64,000 nt of DNA from Flammeovirga sp. SJP92 (GTDB lineage Bacteria > Bacteroidota > Bacteroidia > Cytophagales > Flammeovirgaceae). The notes below the pieces were generated by a model. The model was not told the origin of the DNA, searched no databases, and saw only the letters and a list, made by a program, of their open reading frames with translations. Location of the stretch: NCBI RefSeq assembly GCF_001583495.1, contig NZ_LQAQ01000061.1:682001-746000 (forward strand), in the 5' to 3' direction. The translations under genes and the position numbers were made by a program. Below are positions 17,643-26,810 of the stretch, piece after piece (position 1 is the stretch's first letter; every line of letters begins with the position of its first letter).

Positions 17643-18956
17643 TTATCGTATTCTAGATGGTGTATCTCTTCCTGAAACTATTGGTTCTATACCAATGATA
17701 ATTCCCTTTGTCACCTCAACAATATTTTGGAAGTCCAATGAGTTCATTTCATCGTTAACGGTATGATAATAAGAATCAAAATCAATATCTGTTGAAGAAA
17801 CGGTATGAGCCGGTATTCCTTTTGCCGCAAACGAAGCGTTGTCAGATCTCATAAACAGCTGTAGGTCTGGGTAAGGATCTTCAAAAAAACTAAATTTCAC
17901 TTTTGCTTTGCGAACATTTTTCTGCATCAATCTTCCTAAGTTTGACTTGTTATATCCTGTAATATATGCTTTTCTCTTTCCATTAGCAGAAGGCTTACCA
18001 ATCATTTCAATATTGATTAGTGCAACAATATTCTTCAGTTCCTCATCAGACATTTGTTCCGCCATATATTTCGAACCTACTAATCCAATTTCCTCAGCCG
18101 TAAATGTGGTAAATAAAATTGTTCTAGCATAAGCTCTTCTTCTTTTGGCAAAATATTCCGCAATTTGAATGACCGCTGAAACACCTGAAGCGTTGTCATC
18201 TGCTCCATTGGCAATTGAATCTTCCTGTACAGCATCTAAAATACCGATATGATCATGATGTGCTCCAATCATCACTACTTCTTTTGCTTTTGAAGTACCT
18301 TCAAGTTTTGCCATCACATTTCTCATCTCCACTTTTTTCACCTCCTGCTTGAAATCTACAAGTACTTTTTTGAATTTGCTTAAAGCAGATGCTGGAGGAA
18401 CTACCCAAATGATTGCCTGCTTTGAAGAAACATCTTCTACGTATTTTTGATTAGCACTTTTAAACTGAAGCATTGCTAATTCTTTTTTATGTTGATCTGA
18501 TCTTACCCAAACCATTGTTACGGCTGTCTCTTTCAATAACTCTTCACGGAACTCGTTTAATGATTTCCCTGATGGAATATCCTTTACCTGAAGCTCTTTT
18601 GCTTTTTTTGAATAAATCTGCTCCAAGTTTGTATCAACAAAAAACTGATCTGAAGCTATATTTTCCTTATTAATAACCAGGTTATTATTCTGCACAACTT
18701 TCTGATATTTTGTCATTACCTGAAAGTAAGACCCATCGTCTCCTGCAGGCTTTAACCCTAATTTTTTAAACTCATTGCTAATGTAATCTGTTGCTAGCTT
18801 TTCACCTTCACTTCCTGCCAATCTGCCTCTTAATGCATCACTGGATAAAGTGTCAATGATTTGGGTTGCTCTGTTAATAGTCTGTGCTGAAGTTACTTGA
18901 TAGGAACCAATCAGTAGTATAAATACCAATCCACGAATTGTTTGTATTATTCTCAT
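17643..18956 (-). CDS. secreted M28-family zinc peptidase
   Basis: 437-residue aminopeptidase/carboxypeptidase-like protein with a signal peptide (about 1-24). After an N-terminal DALRGRLAGSEGEKLATDYI segment (about 40-59; written here in full at 20 residues), a PA-like insert follows. The M28 metal site is visible as GAHHDHIG (first His), NGADDNASGVSA (bridging Asp), TFTAEEIGLVGS (catalytic Glu and Glu ligand) and a late His in 'VSSTDIDFDSYYHTVNDE', by position about 385-402. It probably trims peptides in the periplasm or outside, complementing the S46 enzyme. Substrate is unknown. Confidence 0.9.
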   Translation of the reverse strand: MRIIQTIRGLVFILLIGSYQVTSAQTINRATQIIDTLSSDALRGRLAGSEGEKLATDYISNEFKKLGLKPAGDDGSYFQVMTKYQKVVQNNNLVINKENIASDQFFVDTNLEQIYSKKAKELQVKDIPSGKSLNEFREELLKETAVTMVWVRSDQHKKELAMLQFKSANQKYVEDVSSKQAIIWVVPPASALSKFKKVLVDFKQEVKKVEMRNVMAKLEGTSKAKEVVMIGAHHDHIGILDAVQEDSIANGADDNASGVSAVIQIAEYFAKRRRAYARTILFTTFTAEEIGLVGSKYMAEQMSDEELKNIVALINIEMIGKPSANGKRKAYITGYNKSNLGRLMQKNVRKAKVKFSFFEDPYPDLQLFMRSDNASFAAKGIPAHTVSSTDIDFDSYYHTVNDEMNSLDFQNIVEVTKGIIIGIEPIVSGRDTPSRIR

Positions 18957-19116
18957 GAACTATGAAGATATGTTAAGTTTTTCCCTAATGAATTTAACTG
19001 TAAGAAACTTTTTTAGGGGGTTTGTGTATTAATGTTGTGTGGCGTAATTCAAAAAGAATTACTGTTTTGCGGTATAAAAGTAAATGAAATTTTACTAAAA
19101 TCTAAAGTATCACATC

Positions 19117-19599
19117 ATGAAACAATATACAGAAGAGGTAGATAGTCTTTTTAAGGAATTAAAAAAAGCTACCGAAAGTGAAAAAATATCTGATTTAGAA
19201 AGTTCGATTATTGAGATATGGCAAAGAACTGAAGATCCGTTCTTGGGTGACGTTATCGTTTTAGGCGTTGAACAGTTAACAAGGGAGAATTATAAAGATG
19301 CAATTGCTACTTTCTCACATGCTTTAATGTTTAATAAAGAACATGCTGAGTTATATAATAAAAGAGCTGTGGCTTACTATATGCGTGGTGAATACAACAA
19401 AGCACTGGCAGACCTTCAAAAGGTATTGGAATTAGAACCAAGGCATTTTGGCGCACTTTCAGGTTTATGCAACATTTACAGGGAGATCAAATTAGAAGTG
19501 CACACGTTGAGAACATTAGAATTGCTATTGAGAATTATTCCCAACAAAGAAGGTTTATCAGCTCAGGCATATACTTTAAGGCAAAAATTAGGAAGATAA
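19117..19599 (+). CDS. tetratricopeptide repeat protein
   Basis: 160-residue soluble protein with no signal peptide. At least two clear TPR units are visible: 'NYKDAIATFSHALMFNKEHAELYNKRAVAYYMRGEYNKALADLQKVLELEPRHFGALSGL' in outline at about residues 56-115, with the A-x-x-x-Y/F and G-x-Y-x-x-A signatures. A further degenerate repeat follows. TPRs mediate protein contacts; the partner is unknown. It ends 5 nt before the stop of a convergent small gene, with no obvious terminator between them. Confidence 0.85.
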   Translation: MKQYTEEVDSLFKELKKATESEKISDLESSIIEIWQRTEDPFLGDVIVLGVEQLTRENYKDAIATFSHALMFNKEHAELYNKRAVAYYMRGEYNKALADLQKVLELEPRHFGALSGLCNIYREIKLEVHTLRTLELLLRIIPNKEGLSAQAYTLRQKLGR

Positions 19600-19604
19600 T
19601 TACA

Positions 19605-19862
19605 TTAGACCAAAGTTACTTCCTGTGCGTCCTTTTTACTTGGATCTGGTGCATTAGGAGGTAAAATAAAAATTCCAGGAGGCAAGTCTAAGTCTGGTTC
19701 TTTTGGAGCTGTTGGCCATCCACCATTGTTATCATCATCATCATTACCAAAGGAAGAACCTCTTGAAGAGTCTTCTTTCATTAGGTAGGTTTTGTAAAAT
19801 GACCATATAGCAAGACCAATTGAAAGGTACATTATCAATAATAATAAGTGAATGTACTCCAT
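19605..19862 (-). CDS. small membrane protein with acidic proline-rich tail
   Basis: 85 residues, family not recognised. One N-terminal transmembrane helix (about 4-24, Leu/Ile-rich) is followed by a low-complexity Ser/Asp/Asn stretch (GNDDDDNNGG) and a Pro/Asp tail. It is convergent with the TPR gene. The distinct composition and hydrophobic start argue for a real gene, but there is no functional clue. Confidence 0.55.
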   Translation of the reverse strand: MEYIHLLLLIMYLSIGLAIWSFYKTYLMKEDSSRGSSFGNDDDDNNGGWPTAPKEPDLDLPPGIFILPPNAPDPSKKDAQEVTLV

Positions 19863-19976
19863 AGAATAGTTGAGTTATTTAATTAATTGATGTTTTCTTA
19901 ATTAGGAATTTGTAGAAGCAACACACCATAATTGTAACTGTGTGCTTGAGTTCTTAATTTAAATATATTTACAATT

Positions 19977-20019
19977 AAAAAAAAGAGGTGTTTCAACAAA
20001 CATCTCTTTTTTTTTGATT
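19977..20019 (-). terminator. terminator after the ywqK/S4 operon
   Basis: AAAAGAGGTGTTT (19981-19993)/AAACATCTCTTTT (19998-20010) with one G-T wobble. A- and T-runs on both sides make it potentially bidirectional. It lies 27 nt beyond the S4 gene stop. Confidence 0.82.
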
Positions 20020-20036
20020 TCTAGGAGTATAAGTAC

Positions 20037-20342
20037 TTATCTCAAGTAAAATTTTTTATCGTCAATATATTCTTGAAGCTTACTCAATTCTTCTTCAGGA
20101 GTTATGTCTTCAATATTTCCTTCTACCAAACTTGCTCCTACTCTTTTATCAATAATATTCAATACTTTGTAGGTTCTCCATATTGGAGCTTTCTTGACTT
20201 TCACAATGTCACCTACGCTCACTTTCTGTGAAGGTTTTGGTACTTGACCATTTAATAACACTTCTTCTTTCTTACAAGCATCTGTTGCTACGGTACGAGT
20301 TTTAAAAACACGTACACACCATAAATATTTATCTATTCGCAT
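20037..20342 (-). CDS. S4-domain RNA-binding protein (Hsp15/RqcP-like)
   Basis: 101 residues, almost entirely an S4 fold. MRIDKYLWCVRVFKTRT opens the domain, with VLLNGQ-x-PKPSQKVSVGD at about 29-46 forming the alpha-L RNA-binding motif. Members (HslR/Hsp15, RqcP) bind 50S subunits carrying stalled nascent chain-tRNA and take part in ribosome rescue or quality control. Its ATG lies 1 nt after the stop of the upstream ywqK-like gene, so the two are translationally linked. Which subfamily it belongs to cannot be decided by eye. Confidence 0.85.
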   Translation of the reverse strand: MRIDKYLWCVRVFKTRTVATDACKKEEVLLNGQVPKPSQKVSVGDIVKVKKAPIWRTYKVLNIIDKRVGASLVEGNIEDITPEEELSKLQEYIDDKKFYLR

Positions 20343-20343
20343 T

Positions 20344-21924
20344 TTATTCGTTTGGGTAATTTACTTTTAGCAATTTCCCTTTTTCATAAATTTCTTCTTT
20401 TTCCAAGTTACCACTTTCATCATAGTATTTCCATGATCCAAGCTTTTGTTCCTTGTATTTTTTTCCAATTTCTCTCAAAGTACCGTCTTTATAGTACTTT
20501 TTGACCATACCATAAATGTTTCCTTTATCATAAGGAATTTCATGAAGCACCGTTTTTCCATCTTCATGATACTCCAATCGGATACCTACAATTCTCCCTT
20601 TTCTGTATCGTTCTTTAGTCAACAAAACACCATTCTGCCTGTATATGAAAGCTTCACCTTCTTCAAATCCTTTTTGGAAAATCTTCACTCCTTTCAAGTT
20701 GCCATCTGCATAATAAGTCTTCCATTCTCCATTTTTGACTTTCCCCAAGTAATTACCTCCTGCTTTTAATACACCTGAAGGGTAATACTCTTTTGAAGTA
20801 TGAACAGTACCATTTTTTGTATAAACATCTAAGAGTTTCACAGTAGTACCATCTTCATAGAAATCTTTCTGTTCTCCCTTTTTGATCCCTTTAGCGTAAT
20901 TATAGATCGCCTTTGCATTACCATCATGATAGAAAAGTTTTGTAATACCATGCATTTTTCCTTGTTGCATGTGCCCTTCTTTAAGTAATACTCCTTCTTC
21001 AGAAAACTCCCTAAAAACACCTTTTTGATCTTTCCCCAATGCTGTAATCATTTCTGACTTCAACTTCCCATTCTCATAGTAGTTTTTATAGTTTCCTGTT
21101 GAATGTCCTTCCACCAGTTTTTCTTCAGCCATCAAAATACCACTTGGATAATAGGCTTTTCTCAAACCATGTTCTTTATTCTTCTCAAAGGGGATAATCT
21201 CTTTTATTTTTCCAGACTCATAAAACTCCTTAGACTCCCCTTCCAATACGCCTTCAATGAACTGACTTTGTTTCTTGATATTGTTTGTTTTTGGGAAGTA
21301 AGTATAAAAAATTCCATCAATCAGTCCTTCCTTGTAATTCCCTTTTTGTACTAAATTTCCTTCAATATCAAAAACCTCAGTCAGGCCATTTTTTTTCTCA
21401 CCTAACATTTGGGAAACAGCCTTTTTCTCTCCTGTTGGATAGAATTCTTTCCAAGTACCTTTCTTAATATCATTTTCAATTTGAAGCTCTCCTGATTGGT
21501 AATATTTTTTCATTACACCCACCATCTCGTTGTTTTTAAAACGAGCTTCTGTTTTCTTCATTCCCTCTACATAATAGGACGCATACGCCCCTTCTTGCCG
21601 CCCATTTTTATAATGCGTCACAAAATGTGGCTGACCGTTTTCATAAAACTCCTGAAAAGTACCATGCAATACACCGTCTTTATAATAAGACTTTACAATA
21701 AGGTTATCAGAACCAGGAAAAAATCTTTTGTACTCACCATCTATTCGAGTTGAATCACCATCTATAACATAAAATTCCTCTGCTACAATTCCAGCCCAGT
21801 CATCATAATAGGTTTTAATTAGGGTCTTATTCTTTGATTGTCCTATTACTTTAAATGAAAAAAAAGTAAATAAAAGTAGAAGACACAAAGATTTAATTTT
21901 GATTGTTTTATTTTTAGTATCCAT
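20344..21924 (-). CDS. secreted YwqK/MORN-type repeat protein
   Basis: 526 residues with a signal peptide (about 12-30, ending KVIGQ). The rest is a tandem array of roughly fifteen 20-25 residue repeats of the pattern G-x-x-K-x-Y-Y-x-x-G-x-L-(K)-E, for example EFYENGQPHFVTHYKNGRQ and KAYYPSGILMAEEKL. These are the MORN_2/YwqK 'antitoxin component' repeats, which form an extended beta sheet. The toxin-antitoxin label in databases is historical; a secreted protein with this many repeats is more likely a cell-surface or periplasmic scaffold. It shares an operon with the S4 gene. Confidence 0.82.
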   Translation of the reverse strand: MDTKNKTIKIKSLCLLLLFTFFSFKVIGQSKNKTLIKTYYDDWAGIVAEEFYVIDGDSTRIDGEYKRFFPGSDNLIVKSYYKDGVLHGTFQEFYENGQPHFVTHYKNGRQEGAYASYYVEGMKKTEARFKNNEMVGVMKKYYQSGELQIENDIKKGTWKEFYPTGEKKAVSQMLGEKKNGLTEVFDIEGNLVQKGNYKEGLIDGIFYTYFPKTNNIKKQSQFIEGVLEGESKEFYESGKIKEIIPFEKNKEHGLRKAYYPSGILMAEEKLVEGHSTGNYKNYYENGKLKSEMITALGKDQKGVFREFSEEGVLLKEGHMQQGKMHGITKLFYHDGNAKAIYNYAKGIKKGEQKDFYEDGTTVKLLDVYTKNGTVHTSKEYYPSGVLKAGGNYLGKVKNGEWKTYYADGNLKGVKIFQKGFEEGEAFIYRQNGVLLTKERYRKGRIVGIRLEYHEDGKTVLHEIPYDKGNIYGMVKKYYKDGTLREIGKKYKEQKLGSWKYYDESGNLEKEEIYEKGKLLKVNYPNE

Positions 21925-22019
21925 TTAGGTATTTGAGATTTTTCTTACGGTACAAAGATCAATTATCATTCCTATAATGACAACCTCATTAAACCTTTTT
22001 AATTCATACAGGGCCATTT

Positions 22020-23120
22020 ATGTTTCTTAATATAACAAATCAACAATTTGACAGTAATGAAATCAAGCAAGGAAATTTTACGCTTGAGGGAGATGACTTT
22101 GTAGACAATATTTTAGTTTTTTGTTTTGAATGGCTCAATGGCAAAGAGGAGTTCACACTGCAAACTTCTGGCAGTACGGGTACACCTAAAAATATTACAG
22201 TGACCAGAAATCAAATGATTTCGAGTGCGACTGCCACGACCAAAATATTGAATTTAAAAAGTGGTGACAATGCATTATGTTGTCTTAATACAGACTATAT
22301 AGCTGGCAAAATGATGATTGTGCGTTCGTTGGTGGCGGATCTGAATCTATGGATTGTCCCTCCTTCTGCACATCCTTTCAAACATCCTTTTCTGCCTCAA
22401 TTTGATTTTGTTGCTCTTGCTCCACTGCAAGTACAAAGCAGTTTGGATGTCTCCCAAGAACTTGAACAGCTTCAAAATGTAAAGAACATTATCATTGGCG
22501 GTGCTCCTATTAATTCACACCTTGAAAAAATGATCATTGATTTACTGACAGAAACAAAGGTATATATGACATATGGAATGACTGAAAGTGTTTCTCATAT
22601 TGCTCTTAAAAGCATTTCAGCTAACAGTGATCAACTTTATCACACTTTAGAAGGAGTGAGTATAGGTCAAGATGAAAGAGGTTGTCTACATATCATTGCT
22701 CCTATGACGGATTACCAAAGGATTCAAACCAATGATGTGGTAAAATTGGTAACCAGAGATACTTTTGAGTGGCTTGGGAGAGTGGACAATATCATTAATT
22801 CTGGTGGTGTGAAAATTCAAGTGGAGAAGATTGAAGGTGCGATTGCAAAGATTTTGGAAAAAATGGATTATGCTTCTGTCAATTTGTTCATTGGTGGATT
22901 ACCGCATGGAAGTTTAGGAGAAGAAGCAAATTTATTTATTGAAGGAATTACATTGACAGAAAGCCAAAAGAAGGTGCTGATTAATGAGTTAAAAGAACAG
23001 TTCACCAAATATGAATTACCTAAGAACATTCACTCATTAGGTACATTTGTAAAAACTGATACATTAAAAATAAAAAGAAAGGAAACAGTACAGCTTTTTT
23101 TAGAAAACTATGAAGGTTAG
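22020..23120 (+). CDS. menE: o-succinylbenzoate-CoA ligase MenE (AMP-forming)
   Basis: ANL-superfamily acyl-CoA synthetase. At 366 residues it has the short form typical of Bacteroidota MenE, which lacks part of the N-terminal domain. The P-loop TSGSTGTPK is at residues 49-57, the YGMTES adenylation motif near 183, WLGRVDNIINSGGVKI near 257 and the C-terminal Lys in TDTLKIKRKE near 348. It would activate o-succinylbenzoate in menaquinone synthesis. Its 3' end overlaps the glycosyltransferase start by 11 bp. No other men genes are present, so the substrate rests on family length and motifs. Confidence 0.8.
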   Translation: MFLNITNQQFDSNEIKQGNFTLEGDDFVDNILVFCFEWLNGKEEFTLQTSGSTGTPKNITVTRNQMISSATATTKILNLKSGDNALCCLNTDYIAGKMMIVRSLVADLNLWIVPPSAHPFKHPFLPQFDFVALAPLQVQSSLDVSQELEQLQNVKNIIIGGAPINSHLEKMIIDLLTETKVYMTYGMTESVSHIALKSISANSDQLYHTLEGVSIGQDERGCLHIIAPMTDYQRIQTNDVVKLVTRDTFEWLGRVDNIINSGGVKIQVEKIEGAIAKILEKMDYASVNLFIGGLPHGSLGEEANLFIEGITLTESQKKVLINELKEQFTKYELPKNIHSLGTFVKTDTLKIKRKETVQLFLENYEG

Positions 23121-24099
23121 TATTATTACTCCAGTGTTTAACAGCGAGGCCTTTTTAGATAAATATTTTCATAGCCTCCTCAATCAGACTCATAGCAACC
23201 TTGAGATCATTTGTGTGGACGATGGTTCTACTGATGGAAGTCTCTCTAAACTTTATGAGTATAGAAAAAAATATCCAGGGCTGATCAAAGTACTCCGGCA
23301 GGATCACGAAGGTGTGAGCCAAGCTAGAAATAAAGCTTTAGACGAAATGAGCGGCGATTGTTATTGTTTTTTGGATAGTGATGATTGGCTATCAGACAAT
23401 GCCATAGGATTGGCGGTACAACAACTACAAAAGGAAGATATTGATGCTTCACTCTTTACCTTGAATTATATTTACCCACAGTCACCTGATAAAAACTATA
23501 CACTCCCTAAAAAGTACGATCAGCTTTTCAGTTCCAGTAAAATGTTCTCCGACACATTGGATTGGAGCGTATCTGCAACAGGCGTTTATAAATCTGAATT
23601 CAGGGAGTTGTCATATGCCTCTTCTGCCAAAGCAACATCATTTGATGATGAATTTCAAACAAGGAGAATGGTTTTAAAAATGAAGAATTTTAAAATCAAT
23701 GATGGGGTGTATTTTTACAGACAAAATGAAAGTTCTGTCACCAATGAATTATCTATTGCATCACTTGGTAAATTTAAATTGCAATACAAAACAAAAGGAT
23801 TATTACAAAAAAGAGGAATATATGAAGAACATGCCTTGAAATTTGAAAGGCAGTCTCTGATGATTTTCGGAAGTTTTTTTAAGAGATTCTATTTAAAAAA
23901 GCATGAGCTTACCAAAAATGAATCTTCTTTCATTGAAAAATCAATTCACTCTTATAAGCATTTTATTAATAGAAAAGTGTTGTTCCAAAATATAAAGCAA
24001 CTCAATAATCAAGAGCGAACTATGTATCTTTTTTTATTTTTGCCTTTTGCCGTTCAGAAAATGATTATGAAATGGGCAAGTGCAAAACAAAAGCTTTAG
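23110..24099 (+). CDS. family 2 glycosyltransferase
   Basis: 329-residue GT-A fold enzyme. The N-terminus is VSIITPVFNSEAFL, followed by the nucleotide-sugar motif DDGSTDGS (37-44) and the DXD-type metal motif LDSDDW near 88-93. A downstream region of about 200 residues contains an FDDEFQTRRM acceptor-side segment. It transfers an unknown sugar to a glycan or lipid acceptor at the cytoplasmic face. It overlaps menE by 11 bp upstream and converges on the sensor kinase with a 4-bp overlap at its 3' end. No other polysaccharide genes are nearby. Confidence 0.9.
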   Translation: MKVSIITPVFNSEAFLDKYFHSLLNQTHSNLEIICVDDGSTDGSLSKLYEYRKKYPGLIKVLRQDHEGVSQARNKALDEMSGDCYCFLDSDDWLSDNAIGLAVQQLQKEDIDASLFTLNYIYPQSPDKNYTLPKKYDQLFSSSKMFSDTLDWSVSATGVYKSEFRELSYASSAKATSFDDEFQTRRMVLKMKNFKINDGVYFYRQNESSVTNELSIASLGKFKLQYKTKGLLQKRGIYEEHALKFERQSLMIFGSFFKRFYLKKHELTKNESSFIEKSIHSYKHFINRKVLFQNIKQLNNQERTMYLFLFLPFAVQKMIMKWASAKQKL

Positions 24100-26519
24100 C
24101 TATCACTGCTTGGACCTTCTATTGGTAAGGATATGGTGAAAGAAGTTCCTTTTCCTATTTCCGACTCTACTTTAATATCTCCGGAATGGTCTTGGATAAT
24201 ACCAAATGAAATTGACATACCTAATCCCGTTCCTAAGCCAACAGGTTTTGTTGTAAAGAAAGGATCAAAAATTTTGCTGACTGTTTCCTTATCCATACCT
24301 GATCCATCATCTGAAATTTTGATATAGACTGTTTTAGCATCATACCATGTCTTGATTGTCAGATTTCCTTCTCCCTTAATAGCTTGCTCCGCATTGTTTA
24401 GAATATTCATAAATACCTGATTGATCTTACTTTCGTTACAAACAACCGGAGGAATATCTGCGTAATCCTTATGAACTTCTACCCTGTCTTTTAGTTTATT
24501 ATTCAATAATGTCAAGGAAGTATCAATGCCTTCTTCAAGATTAGCTTCTTTAAACTTCGTAGAATCCATTCTAGCAAAAGTCTTCAAATCCATTACAATT
24601 TGAGTTGTTCTGTTGGCTCCTTCCTCAATACCTTTTAACAAGTCACTAATTTCTTGAATGACAAAAGACACATCGTAATCTTCTTCAATTTCATCAATTA
24701 CAGCATCTGAAGTATGCTTTTTCAACTCCGTAAAAGCTTGAATCAAATCTTCAATATCATCTTTTAAAGGAAGAACGTTATTGGCTACAAAGTTAATTGG
24801 GTTATTAATTTCGTGTGCAATCCCTGCCGTCAACTGACCAATAGAAGCCAATTTTTCTGAACTGACTAACTGATCCTGCATTTCTTTCAACTGGGATAAT
24901 GTATCTTCTGTTTTATTTAATGAATCTTTTAAAGCACTGTTTTTACTCTTAATCTCATCACTCTTATGCTCTAATGCCACGTTTTGCTCCCTAATTTCAT
25001 CATGAGCGTAACGAAGTTTTTCAGATTGCGTTCTAAGTGCCTCATTTTGTCTTTCAATGTGCTTGGTTCTCTTTTCTACCAACAACTCAAGGTGGTTTTT
25101 ATGCACCTCCAACTGCTTTTGAGCGTCTTTTAGCTCTGTCACATCTACCAAGAAAGAGGTCACACCAATAATTTCTCCCTGCGTATTTCTAAAAGGGTTA
25201 AAGAACTGCTCAAAGTAGTACCCTTTAAAACGGTCTACAACTACAATATCTTCACCTTTAATACAACGGTCAAAATATTCACTTTGAAGGATGTTTTTAT
25301 TGTTTTCTTTGATTTTGTCATAGATGTCCAACAAGTACATACCATTTTCCAGTTTGATACCTGTCAGCATTTCTGTGATCTTCATGAATTTATTATTACA
25401 GCTCAACAAGCGTTTATCGCGGTCAAGTGTATACATCATGATATAATCAGAGTTATCTAATATATTTCGAAGGAGTTCGTTGGTTTTCTTATACTCTTCT
25501 ACTACAATTCTTCTTTGGTTTAATTCGTTCTTCCACTTGCTCACCATAAATGTCAGAGAAGAAGTAATAATCACCCAAAGCAAGAAAACCAATGCCATGG
25601 TAAAGTTTCTTGATTGAATAGAGCTTCTCAATACCGTTTTTAAAGGCACACGCGTTGTGATCACCCAAGGTTCAGTCATTCCTTGGATTTTAATAGGGAA
25701 CAGCATTTCATAGTAACTCTGCTCCGTTTCACTGTTTTCTACAATTCTGGAAACCTTCTGATCGTTTCTCAAAGAAGCAAAAAGATAAGCAGGTATTCCG
25801 TCATTCATCCCAATATCCGCTTCATTGACAGAACCTACAATTTGTCCATTAGGTGCTGCAATACAAACGTAGCGGTTATCAAAATCTTCACTTTCCTCTA
25901 TAAAACGCTGGAAGAAGGACAAACGGATAGAACTACCTACAGCTCCAATGAATTTTCCTTTATCAGTAAAAAAGGGCTGAACAACGTGTACTACAAACTT
26001 GTTATCGTCATCTCCATTTGTATGTTTTGGAAGGGTCACAAAAGACTCTTTTGAATTCAGAATTCGGTCTTTAAGAATAAAGTTTTCCCAGTCCAACTGT
26101 GTATGAAGCAATGTATGCGTCACCTTACCTCTTCGTGACACGTGCTCTTTATCAAGAAAAACAGGATTGTATAAAAGTTTACTGTTATCCGAACTATCAA
26201 ATAACACCATCCACAAGGACTCTATATTAGAATAGTTCTGAACCGTATGATCCAAAAGTCCAGACAATACTTTATCCTTTTCTTTTTTATCACCTTTAAT
26301 GACACGCATAGCATTGCCAATCATCCGCATTTCGGATAGCAATGTCTGCAATCGTGACTCAATGGATTCACCATAGCGTACTGCTCTTTCCTTGGTCACT
26401 TCAAAAGCCAATTTTTTCGATTGACTTCCTCCGTTTTCATACACTTTATAGCCTATGATCAGAAAGCAGAAAGTAGTTAGGGTAATTACCCACCATATGG
26501 ATCTGGACTGTGAACTCAA
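24096..26519 (-). CDS. membrane sensor histidine kinase with extracellular sensor, PAS and coiled coil
   Basis: 807 residues. TM1 is at about 9-25, then a periplasmic dCACHE-like sensor (about 30-300) with PWVITTRVPLKTVL before TM2 (about 303-327). A PAS domain (about 345-465) and a long coiled coil (about 465-555) precede the phospho-acceptor H569 in AGIAHEINNPINF. The HATPase domain has the N box FMNILNNAEQAIKG, G1 DDGSGMD and G2 GLGTGLGMSI. No receiver domain is attached and no response regulator lies next to it, so its partner is elsewhere. The long coiled coil before HisKA matches kinases of the Cache-PAS-HisKA type. Confidence 0.92.
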   Translation of the reverse strand: MSSQSRSIWWVITLTTFCFLIIGYKVYENGGSQSKKLAFEVTKERAVRYGESIESRLQTLLSEMRMIGNAMRVIKGDKKEKDKVLSGLLDHTVQNYSNIESLWMVLFDSSDNSKLLYNPVFLDKEHVSRRGKVTHTLLHTQLDWENFILKDRILNSKESFVTLPKHTNGDDDNKFVVHVVQPFFTDKGKFIGAVGSSIRLSFFQRFIEESEDFDNRYVCIAAPNGQIVGSVNEADIGMNDGIPAYLFASLRNDQKVSRIVENSETEQSYYEMLFPIKIQGMTEPWVITTRVPLKTVLRSSIQSRNFTMALVFLLWVIITSSLTFMVSKWKNELNQRRIVVEEYKKTNELLRNILDNSDYIMMYTLDRDKRLLSCNNKFMKITEMLTGIKLENGMYLLDIYDKIKENNKNILQSEYFDRCIKGEDIVVVDRFKGYYFEQFFNPFRNTQGEIIGVTSFLVDVTELKDAQKQLEVHKNHLELLVEKRTKHIERQNEALRTQSEKLRYAHDEIREQNVALEHKSDEIKSKNSALKDSLNKTEDTLSQLKEMQDQLVSSEKLASIGQLTAGIAHEINNPINFVANNVLPLKDDIEDLIQAFTELKKHTSDAVIDEIEEDYDVSFVIQEISDLLKGIEEGANRTTQIVMDLKTFARMDSTKFKEANLEEGIDTSLTLLNNKLKDRVEVHKDYADIPPVVCNESKINQVFMNILNNAEQAIKGEGNLTIKTWYDAKTVYIKISDDGSGMDKETVSKIFDPFFTTKPVGLGTGLGMSISFGIIQDHSGDIKVESEIGKGTSFTISLPIEGPSSDS

Positions 26520-26810
26520 ATTTGGTGAAAGTTTTCCTGTTTTAATTTAATTGATAACAAGTGTTTGCAATGCCAAACACACAAAGTTACTTAGCAAATA
26601 TTCAATTACATATAATGTTAAGTTTTTTTAGAGAATAAATTTATTCGCATAATAATGTTAATAAAAAAATGCATCGAAACGGGTTGAAATAAATTGTTAA
26701 CAAAAACAATCAATTGAACGTAGTTCGAATGAGCAAAAAGGTTGTAAATTAGACATTAATCGAAGGATTATTTCTATAAATATCACCTATCCGTGATTTA
26801 AAAAGTAAGT

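Noticed and set aside
20344-21924. Toxin-antitoxin system from the 'YwqK antitoxin' label
   Set aside because: The protein is a secreted repeat protein with no adjacent toxin gene; its partner is an S4 RNA-binding protein.
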